Origin: Izhakiella capsodis
Lineage (GTDB): Bacteria; Pseudomonadota; Gammaproteobacteria; Enterobacterales; Enterobacteriaceae
Direction of reading: 5' to 3'
Length of the DNA: 64,000 nucleotides
NCBI RefSeq assembly: GCF_900115045.1
Contig: NZ_FOVC01000001.1
Span: 558,001 to 622,000, forward strand
Shown here one piece after another: positions 8,942-17,483 of the stretch (its first letter is position 1; each line of letters starts with the position of its first letter). Both the position numbers and the translations under genes were made by a program. The notes below the pieces were generated by a model. That model was not told the origin of the DNA, made no database searches, and saw only the letters and a program-made list of their open reading frames with translations.

Positions 8942-10563
8942 GGATTTTCCTTGTCAGAATCACGATAAACCCCGGCAAATGAAGCATTGCCAAAAGGACT
9001 TAATACCAGCCCGTGAATATCATATCGATAGGCCTGCAAACGGAGTGAAGAGGCCAGCGGTAGTATCGGCAGCTGGCTTGAAAGAATTTGTTGTGCCTGA
9101 TCATAGTCTTCTATTCGCGTTGCCAGTTGTTGAGAACGCACAGCCTTTTGCAACAGGGCATCGAATCTCGGATCGCACCAGTGCGCCAGATTGGTTTGTG
9201 AACTGATCGCATCGCAGCTCAACAAAGGCCGTAAGAAGCTATCCGGATCGTTGCTGTCCGTCGCCCAGCCACTCAGCGTCAAATCGTGATTCGTTTCCAT
9301 CAGGCGGGCTTCCTGAAAACGCCCCTCCAGGAGATGAATGGTGACCTGCACCCCGACCCGTGCCAAATCTGACTGAATCAGCTGGGCAGTTTTCAGCGGG
9401 CTAGGGTTCCATGCCTGGGATGCTGACGGCACCCAGAGTGACAGATGTAGATTTTTTATGCCCAACGCCTGTAAATCCTTTTTTGCTTTATCCGGATCGT
9501 AAGGGGTGACATGTGCCGAGTTGTCAAATGCCCAGGAGGCGCGTGGCAAAATTGAGGCGGCAGTTTCTGCCGTACCGTAATAGATCGAGTCTATAAGACG
9601 CTGATTATTGATCGCCAACGCCAGAGCCTGACGGACGTCAGGTTGATTGAGTGGTGCTTTACTGGTATTGAATGCTAGGTAAGCAATGTTCATTCCGGGT
9701 CGTAATGTCAGCCTCAAACGCGGGTCGTCACGTAAGATCGAGAGTTGGCTGGCGGCCGGGTAGGCGAGGACATCGCACTCACCCGTCAGCAATTTAGATA
9801 ATCGCCCGGTTCCGCCGGCTGAAAGATCGATAACGACTGTTTCCATGCGTGGTTTTCCTTTCCAGTAGGAAGGATTGCGTTGCAGGCGAATAAACTGTCC
9901 GGGCTGATAGTGTTGCAACTGAAAAGGGCCGGTACCGACTGGTTTGAAGTCAAGCTGTTCCTTACGGCCCTCAAGGGCAAGCTTAGCGGCATATTCAGCG
10001 GAAAGGATTGGCGCGTAGTGGGTTGCGATATGCCAGAGAAAGGAGGCGTCAGGTTTTTCAAGTTGGATTTCTACCGTGTAGCGATCCAGTTTGCGGATGC
10101 TCTTCACCGCGTTGGCATACTGGAGGCTGTCGAAATAGGGGTAGTGGCCGCCATTTACGTTATGCCAGGGTGATTTACGATTGAAGATACGCTCGAAGCT
10201 GAATACAACATCATCGGCATCCATCTGACGAGTAGGAGTGAACCAGGGCGTCGTTTGGAACGATACGTCGTGACGTAAATGAAAAATATAGGTTGTACCG
10301 TTATGACTCACTTCCCAGCTTTTAGCCAGCTCCGGTACTAGCCGATAAGTATAAGGATCGACGCCGAGCAGGCGATCATAGATCTGAGCGGCCACGGTAT
10401 CGACGATTACGCCACCTGACGACAATTGGGGGTTAAAGGTCTTAATCACGCCATTAACACAGTAAACGAAGCCGGTCTGGCGAATGTCTTTGTTCTCCGC
10501 TGCCTGCGCCGGTCTGGCAAACAGCAGAGGCGTGAACAGCAGCATCAGAAGAAATGTGCGCAT
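8938..10563 (-). CDS. sapA: Sap transporter periplasmic peptide-binding protein SapA
   Basis: Periplasmic substrate-binding component of the Sap importer, 541 residues, family SBP_bac_5 (DppA/OppA-like). A signal peptide covers about residues 1-21 (RTFLLMLLFTPLLFARPAQA). Family landmarks are LVPELAKSWEVSHNGTTYIF near 80-100, FKPVGTGPFQLQHYQPG near 205 and TSKAPLNQPDVRQALALAIN near 305. In Salmonella and Haemophilus, SapA binds antimicrobial peptides or haem. It is first in sapABCDF; a promoter must lie between 10,564 and the RyhB locus, which is transcribed away from it. Confidence 0.96.
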   Translation of the reverse strand: MRTFLLMLLFTPLLFARPAQAAENKDIRQTGFVYCVNGVIKTFNPQLSSGGVIVDTVAAQIYDRLLGVDPYTYRLVPELAKSWEVSHNGTTYIFHLRHDVSFQTTPWFTPTRQMDADDVVFSFERIFNRKSPWHNVNGGHYPYFDSLQYANAVKSIRKLDRYTVEIQLEKPDASFLWHIATHYAPILSAEYAAKLALEGRKEQLDFKPVGTGPFQLQHYQPGQFIRLQRNPSYWKGKPRMETVVIDLSAGGTGRLSKLLTGECDVLAYPAASQLSILRDDPRLRLTLRPGMNIAYLAFNTSKAPLNQPDVRQALALAINNQRLIDSIYYGTAETAASILPRASWAFDNSAHVTPYDPDKAKKDLQALGIKNLHLSLWVPSASQAWNPSPLKTAQLIQSDLARVGVQVTIHLLEGRFQEARLMETNHDLTLSGWATDSNDPDSFLRPLLSCDAISSQTNLAHWCDPRFDALLQKAVRSQQLATRIEDYDQAQQILSSQLPILPLASSLRLQAYRYDIHGLVLSPFGNASFAGVYRDSDKENP

Positions 10564-10722
10564 AGAGTTTCAGTCAATTCAGGCAATTTTCTCAGTGTAC
10601 CGTACATTGAGCCTGTGCCTCAAATTTGGTGCGGAGTAAAGAGTAAAAGCCGCAATTTACAGCTTATGGAAACTTCAAAGCGGCTAAACAGATTTAAGAT
10701 AGGCGCAAGAAGAGTATGGAAA

Positions 10723-10737
10723 TGAGAAAAATTCTCA
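10723..10737. promoter_or_regulatory. upstream Fur-type box of ryhB
   Basis: TGAGAAAAATTCTCA is a perfect inverted repeat of TGAGAA around three A bases. It matches 12 of the 14 fixed positions of the 7-1-7 Fur recognition model. It lies about 50-60 bases before the inferred RyhB start, upstream of the core promoter, so it could extend Fur occupancy from the proximal box. Inference from sequence only. Confidence 0.6.
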
Positions 10738-10746
10738 ATAAACGGC

Positions 10747-10776
10747 TTTACAAATGATAACGAGAATGATTATTAT
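10747..10776 (+). promoter_or_regulatory. ryhB core promoter overlapped by a Fur box
   Basis: A TTTACA -35 element (10747-10752) and a TATTAT -10 element (10771-10776) are 18 bases apart. The 19-base stretch 10756-10774 matches the classical Fur consensus at 15 of 19 positions and covers the spacer and most of the -10. Fe-Fur binding here would block RNA polymerase, the known mode of control of ryhB. The start would be near 10783. Confidence 0.75.
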
Positions 10777-10782
10777 TGTTTC

Positions 10783-10873
10783 GCGCTTCAACGGTGGCTC
10801 TACCGAAGAAGAGCACGACATTGCTCACATTGCTTCCAGTATTTTTAGCCCACCTTGCGTGGGCTTTTTTTTT
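10783..10873 (+). ncRNA. ryhB: small regulatory RNA RyhB
   Basis: About 91 nt, close to the 90 nt of E. coli RyhB. The conserved target-pairing core is present almost unchanged: GCACGACATTGCTCAC followed by ATTGCTTCCAGTATT (10813-10843). The variable 5' hairpin differs from E. coli, and the RNA ends with a strong terminator. RyhB pairs with mRNAs of iron-using proteins through Hfq and promotes their degradation when iron is short. Family targets include sdhCDAB and sodB. It sits between sapA and a YagU-like gene, unlike E. coli, where it lies near yhhX. No protein-coding frame competes for the region. Confidence 0.88.
10848..10873 (+). terminator. rho-independent terminator of ryhB
   Basis: Stem GCCCAC/GTGGGC (10848-10853 and 10859-10864) with a five-base loop, followed by nine T residues (10865-10873). 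The U-tail is also where Hfq would bind the sRNA. Confidence 0.93.
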
Positions 10874-10921
10874 GTAATCTGAATACTGCTTTAAGAAACG
10901 ACAAGCACAGGCATAAAATGC

Positions 10922-10946
10922 ATTCGCCGTAATAACTACGGCGAAT
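10922..10946 (-). terminator. hairpin after the YagU-like gene
   Basis: ATTCGCCGT and ACGGCGAAT form a perfect nine-base stem with a seven-base loop. It lies just past the stop of the minus-strand YagU-like gene. The U-tract on that side is short (four T after GCA), so termination may be partial. Confidence 0.55.
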
Positions 10947-10954
10947 TGGGTCGT

Positions 10955-11470
10955 TCAGGCCTTAGTACGGGTAAACTTTTGTCGTAAACTGATCCGCAGG
11001 AGTTCAATTGACCAGGCCCACAGGCAGGTCCCGAGGATTTCGGATAAGACTTCATCAAAAGGTAGGTGGCTCAGGCCTGGTGAAAGATTTAATGCAGGCA
11101 GGATAATGCCATGACAGGCTACCGCGAAAAACAGACCAAAAATAATTCCTTGCAGCAGCTTTATACGCGGAAAAATTTCGGCGAACATGCAGTAAAAAAC
11201 GGCAGCGGCGACTGAAAAAAGAATATGAACTACATTGCCTCCCCAATAGACGATCTGGTCGGAATAATGATAGGCCAGGTTGTGCCAGTCTATACCCAGG
11301 TCATCAAGCACTTTTACCGGAGGTGCAATGCGGTCTGGCGTGCGCGGAGGGAGAATATCTTCAGTGCCTGATTTTATAAAAGCAGAGATGATGCCAGTGA
11401 TAATACCGATGAAAAAAGCGCTAACAAACTTACGTTCTTTTTTTGCGGTAGTTTCGAAAATATTAAGCAT
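10955..11470 (-). CDS. YagU-like inner-membrane protein (DUF1440)
   Basis: A 171-residue membrane protein resembling E. coli YagU, though about 30 residues shorter. Shared features are the N-terminal region (FVSAFFIGIITGIISAFIKS), the DILPPRTP motif, and two segments near the middle (VVHILFSVAAAVFYCMFAEI and FPRIKLLQGIIFGLFFAVAC). About four hydrophobic segments can be seen. YagU has been linked to acid-stress survival in E. coli, but its mechanism is unknown. It appears to be a single-gene unit on the minus strand, with a hairpin after the stop. Confidence 0.75.
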   Translation of the reverse strand: MLNIFETTAKKERKFVSAFFIGIITGIISAFIKSGTEDILPPRTPDRIAPPVKVLDDLGIDWHNLAYHYSDQIVYWGGNVVHILFSVAAAVFYCMFAEIFPRIKLLQGIIFGLFFAVACHGIILPALNLSPGLSHLPFDEVLSEILGTCLWAWSIELLRISLRQKFTRTKA

Positions 11471-11621
11471 TTAAATGAAAACCCTTTAATGTTCATGTGG
11501 TCAGCACACTGTGTATGCTGTGGCTATCACTGCAAGATACAGTGCAATGCAAATTACGCATTAAACAATAACGCAACAAATTAGTAATATCACTTTGCTT
11601 TTATTGCCTGCGTATCCGGCA

Positions 11622-11858
11622 CTAATTTTTATGATGTGCGTGGCGATATAATGACCATTCATCGACTTCTTTACCTGAGGGTAGAATACAATTTCCGGTC
11701 ACGCCTCCTTTAGTGTTGACCATGACGCTTTTACCGCCAATTTTTACGCAATAAACCGAAGCAGGGTTAGCCAGGCCGGTTTGCGGAGTAAGCGCCTGAT
11801 GTCTTGCCGTACATGAGGCCATTGTTAGCATCGCGATCAAAATAAATAGTTTTTTCAT
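11622..11858 (-). CDS. DUF333 family outer-membrane lipoprotein
   Basis: A 78-residue lipoprotein. A signal peptide ends in the lipobox MASC (Cys16). The mature part shows the DUF333 pattern: LANPASVYCVKIGG, then GNCILPSG and EVDEWSLYRHAH. Proteins of this family (YoaF/YdbJ type) are small envelope lipoproteins of unknown function. A second member is encoded at 30.7 kb. It stands alone between the YagU-like gene and pspF. Confidence 0.78.
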   Translation of the reverse strand: MKKLFILIAMLTMASCTARHQALTPQTGLANPASVYCVKIGGKSVMVNTKGGVTGNCILPSGKEVDEWSLYRHAHHKN

Positions 11859-12060
11859 TATGGTTCAACTTAAACAGGTAAAAGAAACTGGTCAAAAAGC
11901 AACATATTGAGTCACGGTCATTATACAGGCGGATAAACCTCAGCTACCCAATTTTTAACAATGCAATATTACAATGGCCAGCGGAGCAACTTAGCCATCA
12001 ATTTTGGACTCTGGTAGTCAACCCTGTCCAGCAAGTTATCATCCTGTGAACGGTCACGAA

Positions 12061-13068
12061 TTAATCTTTATCCACCGAATTTTTGACTGCCCTGTAATGT
12101 TTTTTCATTATCGCTCTCAATTGGTGATAGGTCAGGCCAAGCAAATCGGCGGTTGTGCGCTGATTATATCTGGCGGCGGTAAGCGCGTTGCTTAACAATT
12201 TAGCCTCACTGTCGTTTTGCCAGCGTCGTAAATCCAGTGGCAGTGCCGGCAGGATATTTTCTGCTTTTGCAGTCGGTGATGCAGCAATATGCCTGGAGGT
12301 AGCAAAGGGGTTGATTACGATATTATCCAGTGCTTCCTCGCTACTGTTGTGGCGATAGACAGAGCGCTCGACGGCGTTTTTGAGCTCACGAATATTTCCC
12401 GGCCAGGAGTAATGGGTCAGGGTGTCAACCGCCCGCGGTGTGAAACCAGGAAAAAGAGGTAATCCAAGCTCGCGGCACATCTGGATAGCGAACTGCTCAG
12501 CCAGCAACAGGATATCAGTGTGTCGCAGGCGCAGAGGTGGTAGCTGCACAACATCGAATGCCAGCCTGTCGAGTAGATCGGCACGAAACCGCCCTTGCTG
12601 CGCCAGCGCAGGCAGGTCGTCATTTGTTGCACAAACCAGTCTCACGCTGACCTGCAATGACTGGCTCCCGCCAACCCTTTCGAGCTGGCCATATTCGATA
12701 ACCCGCAGCAGCTTTTCTTGTACCAGCATCGGTGCATTAGCCAGCTCATCAAGAAACAGCGTGCCACCATCTGCGCGTTCAAAACGCCCCTGATGACGTT
12801 TCTGTGCTCCGGTAAACGCACCGGCTTCATGGCCGAATAGCTCAGAATCCAGCAAATTTTGGTTCAGGGCGGCACAGTTCAGCGAAATAAAAGGGCCTTG
12901 CCAGCGAGGTGAAAGAAAATGTAGCCGCCGTGCAATCAGCTCTTTACCGGTGCCACGCTCACCGATTATCAGCACAGGTTTATCCAGACGGGCGATTTTT
13001 GATACCTGCTCAAGCACTTCAAGAAACAGGTTTGATTCTCCCAGCAGAGTATCCAGATGTTCTGTCAT
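12061..13068 (-). CDS. pspF: phage-shock protein operon activator PspF
   Basis: Sigma-54-dependent activator of the psp genes, 335 residues. It has no receiver domain, as is typical: the AAA+ domain starts at once. Walker A GERGTGKE lies near residue 35, the sigma-54 contact loop GAFTGA near 80, Walker B GGTLFLDELA near 105, and a C-terminal Fis-type helix-turn-helix from about 300 (TTADLLGLTYHQLRAI). An upstream in-frame start at 13104 exists. I chose ATG 13068 because it aligns with the E. coli N-terminus and has GGTGA in front. PspA binds PspF and holds it inactive. Divergent from pspA, it shares the control region. Confidence 0.96.
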   Translation of the reverse strand: MTEHLDTLLGESNLFLEVLEQVSKIARLDKPVLIIGERGTGKELIARRLHFLSPRWQGPFISLNCAALNQNLLDSELFGHEAGAFTGAQKRHQGRFERADGGTLFLDELANAPMLVQEKLLRVIEYGQLERVGGSQSLQVSVRLVCATNDDLPALAQQGRFRADLLDRLAFDVVQLPPLRLRHTDILLLAEQFAIQMCRELGLPLFPGFTPRAVDTLTHYSWPGNIRELKNAVERSVYRHNSSEEALDNIVINPFATSRHIAASPTAKAENILPALPLDLRRWQNDSEAKLLSNALTAARYNQRTTADLLGLTYHQLRAIMKKHYRAVKNSVDKD

Positions 13069-13165
13069 GATGAAAATCACCAGGTAGTTAGTTTTTTTCA
13101 CCACTTTAGATGTTACACAGACGAATGCAACTTATTAAAACGTCTAAATATTAGTGAGATAAAAG

Positions 13166-13183
13166 TTGGCATGTAATTTGTAT
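13166..13183 (+). promoter_or_regulatory. sigma-54 promoter of the psp operon
   Basis: TTGGCATGTAATTTGTAT carries the -24 GG (13168-13169) and a -12 element reading TTGT in place of the usual TTGC, with correct spacing. It lies 43-60 bases before the pspA start. PspF-binding enhancer sites and an IHF site would be expected between 13085 and 13160; I cannot delimit them by eye. Confidence 0.82.
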
Positions 13184-13225
13184 TAAGAAACATGAATACA
13201 CGGCCATCGTTATGAGGATGAACAA

Positions 13226-13897
13226 ATGGGAATTTTTTCGCGTTTTGCTGACATCATTAATGCCAATATCAATTCGCTGCTGGATAAAGCAGAGGATCCA
13301 CAAAAACTGGTTCGGCTGATGATTCAGGAAATGGAGGACACGCTGGTGGAGGTTCGTTCAAACTCAGCTCGCGGGCTGGCAGAGAAGAAACAGCTGCTAC
13401 GGCGTCTTGATCAGGCAGAAGCGCAGATCGGTGAATGGCAAGAAAAAGCTGAGCTGGCGTTGCGTAAAGAGAAAGAAGATCTGGCGCGAGCGGCGCTGAT
13501 TGAAAAGCAAAAGTTAACCAGCCTTTCGGCGTCGCTACATAATGAGGTCACGCAGATTGATGAGACGCTGGCGCGCCTGAAAGCGGAAGTTGGCGAGCTG
13601 GAAAATAAACTGAATGAAACGCGCGCCCGTCAGCAGGCACTGACCCTGCGTCATCAGGCCGCTGCATCGTCGCGAGATGTACGTCGTCAGCTGGACAGCA
13701 ACAAGCTTAGCGATGCAATGGCCCGTTTTGAGTCTTTTGAACGCCGTATTGATCATATGGAAGCGGAAGCCGAAAGCCATAGGTTTGGTAAAAGCAAAAA
13801 CCTTGTTCAACAGTTCGCCGATCTGAAAGCAGACGATGAAATAAGCCAGCAGTTAGCATCGTTAAAAGCGCGCATGAATTTGCGAGATGCAGAATAA
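13226..13897 (+). CDS. pspA: phage-shock protein A
   Basis: PspA is an ESCRT-III-like membrane-associated effector that keeps the inner membrane tight under stress, and it inhibits PspF when there is no stress. It has 223 residues (222 in E. coli). The N-terminal amphipathic helix GIFSRFADIINANINSLLDK is followed by the long coiled coil rich in Glu, Lys and Arg (about residues 25-185). RBS GAGGATG stands before the ATG. It is first in pspABCD-ycjX-ycjF, driven by the sigma-54 promoter upstream. Confidence 0.98.
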   Translation: MGIFSRFADIINANINSLLDKAEDPQKLVRLMIQEMEDTLVEVRSNSARGLAEKKQLLRRLDQAEAQIGEWQEKAELALRKEKEDLARAALIEKQKLTSLSASLHNEVTQIDETLARLKAEVGELENKLNETRARQQALTLRHQAAASSRDVRRQLDSNKLSDAMARFESFERRIDHMEAEAESHRFGKSKNLVQQFADLKADDEISQQLASLKARMNLRDAE

Positions 13898-13960
13898 TCA
13901 TTTTTATACGAGGCAATGTCCGGTGCTGTCGGGACGTTAAACTCAGGTCAAGGAGAGTGA

Positions 13961-14185
13961 ATGAGCGCATTATTCTTAGCTATACCGCTAACCATATTTG
14001 TGCTGTTTGTTGCGCCAGTATGGTTATGGTTGCATTACAGTAACCGCCAGAATGGCGGGGAGCCAAACGCTTCTGAGATACAGCGTTTGCAGCATCTTAC
14101 TCAGCAGGCCCAGCGTATGGCCGATCGTATTAAGGCACTGGAGGAAATTCTCGATGCTGAGCACCCAAACTGGAGGCAATCATGA
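13961..14185 (+). CDS. pspB: phage-shock protein B
   Basis: A 74-residue inner-membrane protein. The N-terminal membrane segment (LAIPLTIFVLFVAPVWLWLH) is followed by a cytoplasmic coiled-coil tail with RLQHLTQQAQRMADRIKALE. PspB works with PspC as the membrane sensor that draws PspA away from PspF. Its start follows an AGGAG site. The stop overlaps the pspC start by four bases (ATGA). Confidence 0.97.
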   Translation: MSALFLAIPLTIFVLFVAPVWLWLHYSNRQNGGEPNASEIQRLQHLTQQAQRMADRIKALEEILDAEHPNWRQS

Positions 14186-14535
14186 TGTTTCAGGGGCGTA
14201 AACTTCACCGTATCCCGGAAGAGGGGAAAATAAAAGGCGTTTGTGCGGGCATCGCGCACTATCTGGATATTCCGGTGATGCTGGTGCGTGTGATTACCGT
14301 GCTGTCACTGTTTTTCGGCTTATTCGCTTTTACCGTGGTGCTTTATATCATCCTAAGTTTTGTGCTAGATCCACGCTCTCCGGGGGAGGTCGGCGCAGAG
14401 ATACCCCTTAGCCGGCATCAGTTGCTGGACGAGGCAGACAGGATCCTGCGTCAGGGAGAACATCGTCTGCGCGACGTAGAGCGCTATGTTACTTCTGAAA
14501 CCTTTTCCACCCGCAGTCGTTTTCGCCAGTTATAA
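14182..14535 (+). CDS. pspC: phage-shock protein C
   Basis: A 117-residue inner-membrane protein with the PspC domain: RKLHRIPEEGKIKGVCAGIA (residues 6-25), then IPVMLVRVITVLSLFFGLF and the main membrane segment LFAFTVVLYIILSFVLDP. With PspB it forms the membrane complex that relays envelope stress to PspA. The C-terminal part contains the leucine/arginine-rich amphipathic stretch typical of the family. It overlaps pspB by four bases. Confidence 0.97.
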   Translation: MMFQGRKLHRIPEEGKIKGVCAGIAHYLDIPVMLVRVITVLSLFFGLFAFTVVLYIILSFVLDPRSPGEVGAEIPLSRHQLLDEADRILRQGEHRLRDVERYVTSETFSTRSRFRQL

Positions 14536-14576
14536 TGAGCGGCACCTGTGAAAGCGGGGCCGGATGGGGAGATATT

Positions 14577-14846
14577 ATGAGCAAAGCTTCGTCATTTCAT
14601 CAGGCAATACGCCGCTCATCGCCGGCGTTGAAGCGCGCAGGAACATTTATCATTATTAATGCGGTTGCTGCAGTGCCGGGTGGCATTGCCGGCTGGGCGG
14701 TCAAGTCGGTCACGCGTAAGCCACTGCGGCTGTTGCTAACGTTGACGCTGGAACCCATGCTGAGCCGCATTTTTTCGAGGCTAGGTAAACGGATTATCAG
14801 GGAGAAAGATGAAACGCATGCAAGACGAAATCATTTCACTGATTAA
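14577..14846 (+). CDS. pspD: phage-shock protein D
   Basis: A small peripheral inner-membrane protein of the psp operon, 89 residues. The PspD core is recognisable: AVPGGIAGWAVKSVTRKPLR and LEPMLSRIFSRLGKR. I chose ATG 14577 over an in-frame start at 14535, because GGGGAGA lies five bases before it and the extra N-terminus would have no counterpart in E. coli PspD (73 aa). The C-terminus is longer than in E. coli and overlaps ycjX by 38 bases, so translation of the two may be linked. Its role is not well defined. Confidence 0.85.
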   Translation: MSKASSFHQAIRRSSPALKRAGTFIIINAVAAVPGGIAGWAVKSVTRKPLRLLLTLTLEPMLSRIFSRLGKRIIREKDETHARRNHFTD

Positions 14847-16206
14847 TCGTGGAACCGATCGCCACCTGCGACTGGCGGTAACCGGGCTAAGCCGCAGCGG
14901 AAAAACCGCTTTTATCACATCCTTTGTTAATCAGCTGCTCAGCCTCAATGCCGGCGCACGTCTACCGTTATTTTCCGCTGCCCGCGAAGGACGCCTACTG
15001 GGTGTTAAACGCATACCCCAGCGTGATTTTGGCATTCCACGTTTTAGCTATGATCAGGGATTAGCGCAGCTCTATGGTGAATCCCCAGCGTGGCCAACAC
15101 CCACCCGCGGTGTGAGTGAAGTTCGCCTGGCACTGCGGTTTCGTTCGCGTGAGTCGCTCATGCGCCATTTTGTCAGTACTTCTACGCTCTATCTGGAAAT
15201 TGTTGATTATCCAGGCGAATGGCTACTTGATTTGCCAATGCTGTCACAAGATTATCTTAGCTGGTCACGGCAAATGATCGCTTTGCTACAGGGTGAGCGT
15301 GCCAGTCTGGCGCGGGCCTGGCGCAAAAGCTGCGCCTCACTTGATCCGTTGGCGCCTGCCGATGAAAGCCTGCTGGCAGAAATCTCAGCACAGTGGACCG
15401 CGTATTTGTATCAGTGCAAACAGCGGGGGATGCATTTTATCCAGCCCGGCCGTTTTGTCCTGCCGGGTGAAATGGCCGGGGCGCCCGCCCTGCAATTTTT
15501 CCCCTGGCCTCAGGCTGATGACGCCATGCAAGCCAGCCTGACGCAGGCTGACGACAGCTCCAATTTCGGTATGCTTCAGGCGCGCTATCGGTATTACTGT
15601 CAGCACGTGGTGAAAAGCTTCTACCGCAATCATTTTTTGCGTTTCGACCGGCAAATTGTGCTGGTCGACTGCCTGCAACCGCTTAACAGTGGTCCGCAGG
15701 CGTTTGATGAGATGCGTTTGGCTTTAACCCAGCTGATGCAAAGTTTTTCATACGGACAGCGTACGCTGTTTCGCCGACTTTTTTCTCCGGTGATAGACAA
15801 ACTGTTATTTGCCGCCACCAAAGCCGATCACATTACGGCCGATCAACATGCCAACCTGGTTTCACTCCTTCAGCAACTGGTCCAGGATGCCTGGCAAAAT
15901 GCAGCGTTTGAAGGCATTAGCGTTGACTGTATGGGGCTGGCCGCTGTCCAGGCGACGCAGAGTGGATTGGTTGAACAGCAGGGCGAAAAAATTCCCGCGT
16001 TGCGCGGACATCGGTTAAGTGATGACACTGCTCTGACGCTCTATCCTGGCGAGGTTCCGTCACGTCTGCCAGGACAGGATTTCTGGCAGAAACAAGGGTT
16101 TCAGTTTGAGCAGTTCAGACCGCAGCGACTCGATGTTGACAAGCCGTTGCCGCATATACGCATGGATGCCGTTATGGAATTTTTATTGGGAGATAAGCTG
16201 CGATGA
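14809..16206 (+). CDS. ycjX: YcjX family P-loop NTPase
   Basis: A 465-residue protein of the YcjX family (DUF463), GTP-binding, the same length as E. coli YcjX. The P-loop GLSRSGKTAF lies near residues 25-34. Other conserved stretches are LLGVKRIPQRDFGIPRFSYD (about 63-82), LEIVDYPGEWLLDLPML (about 127-143) and LFRRLFSPVIDKLLFAATKA (about 323-342). A GGAGAAAG site stands before the ATG, inside pspD. It belongs to the PspF regulon in E. coli. Its cellular role is not established. Here it follows pspD directly, without pspE and the sugar genes that intervene in E. coli. Confidence 0.95.
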   Translation: MKRMQDEIISLINRGTDRHLRLAVTGLSRSGKTAFITSFVNQLLSLNAGARLPLFSAAREGRLLGVKRIPQRDFGIPRFSYDQGLAQLYGESPAWPTPTRGVSEVRLALRFRSRESLMRHFVSTSTLYLEIVDYPGEWLLDLPMLSQDYLSWSRQMIALLQGERASLARAWRKSCASLDPLAPADESLLAEISAQWTAYLYQCKQRGMHFIQPGRFVLPGEMAGAPALQFFPWPQADDAMQASLTQADDSSNFGMLQARYRYYCQHVVKSFYRNHFLRFDRQIVLVDCLQPLNSGPQAFDEMRLALTQLMQSFSYGQRTLFRRLFSPVIDKLLFAATKADHITADQHANLVSLLQQLVQDAWQNAAFEGISVDCMGLAAVQATQSGLVEQQGEKIPALRGHRLSDDTALTLYPGEVPSRLPGQDFWQKQGFQFEQFRPQRLDVDKPLPHIRMDAVMEFLLGDKLR

Positions 16207-17258
16207 GTAATCAGTCACTGAGAGGACGCATCGATTTTGCAGAGTCCCTGCAAGAGTCAAAGGACAGCGTTCTGAAACCGTCCAGACATTTTGACGCCAG
16301 TTCAGAAAGTGATTTTATCCCCGAAGATCTCAGCAGTGAGGTCATTGACGAGGATGCTGGCGAGCGAGCAGTAGAGGCTGCCTTGCGTCCCAGGCGAAGC
16401 CTGTGGCGGCGGCTTGTCGGACTCGGACTGACGCTGTTTGTTGTGAGTACCCTGGCTCAGGGTGCGAGTTGGGTTCACAATGCCTGGGTTAACCGCGACT
16501 GGATTGAACTGGGAGCGGGGGCTTCGGTCAGCCTGATTGTTGTTGCTGGCGTTGGTGCGTTAATTATTGAATGGCGTCGACTGTTCAGACTGCGCCAGCG
16601 TGTACAGGAGCGGGAGACGGGTCGGGAGTTATTAAATAGTCATCGTATGGGCGGCGGGCGGGCGTTTTGCGAAAAGTTGGCACAACAAGCCGACCTTAAC
16701 CAAAGTCATCCCGCGTTGCAGCGCTGGCATGCCTCCTTGCATGAAACCCATAACGATCGTGAAATTGTGGTGCTGTATGCACGTTTGGTTCAGCCGGTGC
16801 TAGACCGACAGGCGCGCCGTGAAATCAGTCGCTCGGCGGCGGAATCAACACTGATGATTGCTGTCAGCCCGCTCGCGTTCGTGGATATGGCCTTTATTGC
16901 CTGGCGCAATATCCGCCTGGTTAATCGGCTAGCTGCGATCTATGGCATTGAGTTGGGTTATTTCAGCCGTATCCGCCTGTTTCGTCTGGTGCTGTTAAAC
17001 ATTGCTTTCGCCGGTGCCAGCGAACTGATCCGTGAAGTTGGTCTGGACTGGATGTCACAGGATTTAGCGGCTCGTCTCTCTGCCCGTGCTGCACAAGGGA
17101 TCGGTGCTGGATTGCTTACTGCCCGATTAGGGATAAAAACGATGGAGCTTTGCCGTCCGCTGCCGTGGCTGGAGGATGATAAGCCCAGGCTGGGGGATTT
17201 CCGCCGTGAGTTAATCGCTCAGTTAAAAGGATCGTTGCATAAAGCGCCGGTAAAATAA
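16203..17258 (+). CDS. ycjF: YcjF family inner-membrane protein
   Basis: A 351-residue UPF0283/DUF697 membrane protein, partner of YcjX. An acidic N-terminus (about 1-65) precedes two membrane segments (LVGLGLTLFVVSTLAQGASW and VSLIVVAGVGALIIEWRRL). A DUF697-like region follows, with STLMIAVSPLAFVDMAFIAW near 215. It overlaps the ycjX stop by four bases and ends the psp transcription unit. Function unknown beyond membership in the envelope-stress regulon. Confidence 0.94.
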   Translation: MSNQSLRGRIDFAESLQESKDSVLKPSRHFDASSESDFIPEDLSSEVIDEDAGERAVEAALRPRRSLWRRLVGLGLTLFVVSTLAQGASWVHNAWVNRDWIELGAGASVSLIVVAGVGALIIEWRRLFRLRQRVQERETGRELLNSHRMGGGRAFCEKLAQQADLNQSHPALQRWHASLHETHNDREIVVLYARLVQPVLDRQARREISRSAAESTLMIAVSPLAFVDMAFIAWRNIRLVNRLAAIYGIELGYFSRIRLFRLVLLNIAFAGASELIREVGLDWMSQDLAARLSARAAQGIGAGLLTARLGIKTMELCRPLPWLEDDKPRLGDFRRELIAQLKGSLHKAPVK

Positions 17259-17276
17259 CAGGTATCTACCGGCGCT
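17243..17276 (+). terminator. hairpin at the end of the psp-ycjXF unit
   Basis: AGCGCCGGTA and TACCGGCGCT form a perfect ten-base stem with the ycjF stop codon in the loop. The sequence after it (GTTCTGCTTTCC) is T-rich but not a clean U-tract, so the terminator call is moderate. Confidence 0.55.
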
Positions 17277-17483
17277 GTTCTGCTTTCCCACGCCAGTAAC
17301 TTTCACTTATTTAGCATATAAGTCTGTTAATAATGTATTTTATGATTTTATGTTTTGATAGCGTACGGCGATGATCGGCTTACTCCTGGCATAAGGTCTA
17401 CTTTTTCTGAGAGATTTCTTATCTCGGGACAAGCTGTTAGCATATCATTTGCTTCTGCACCTTTTTCTAATCAGGATGCCCCG

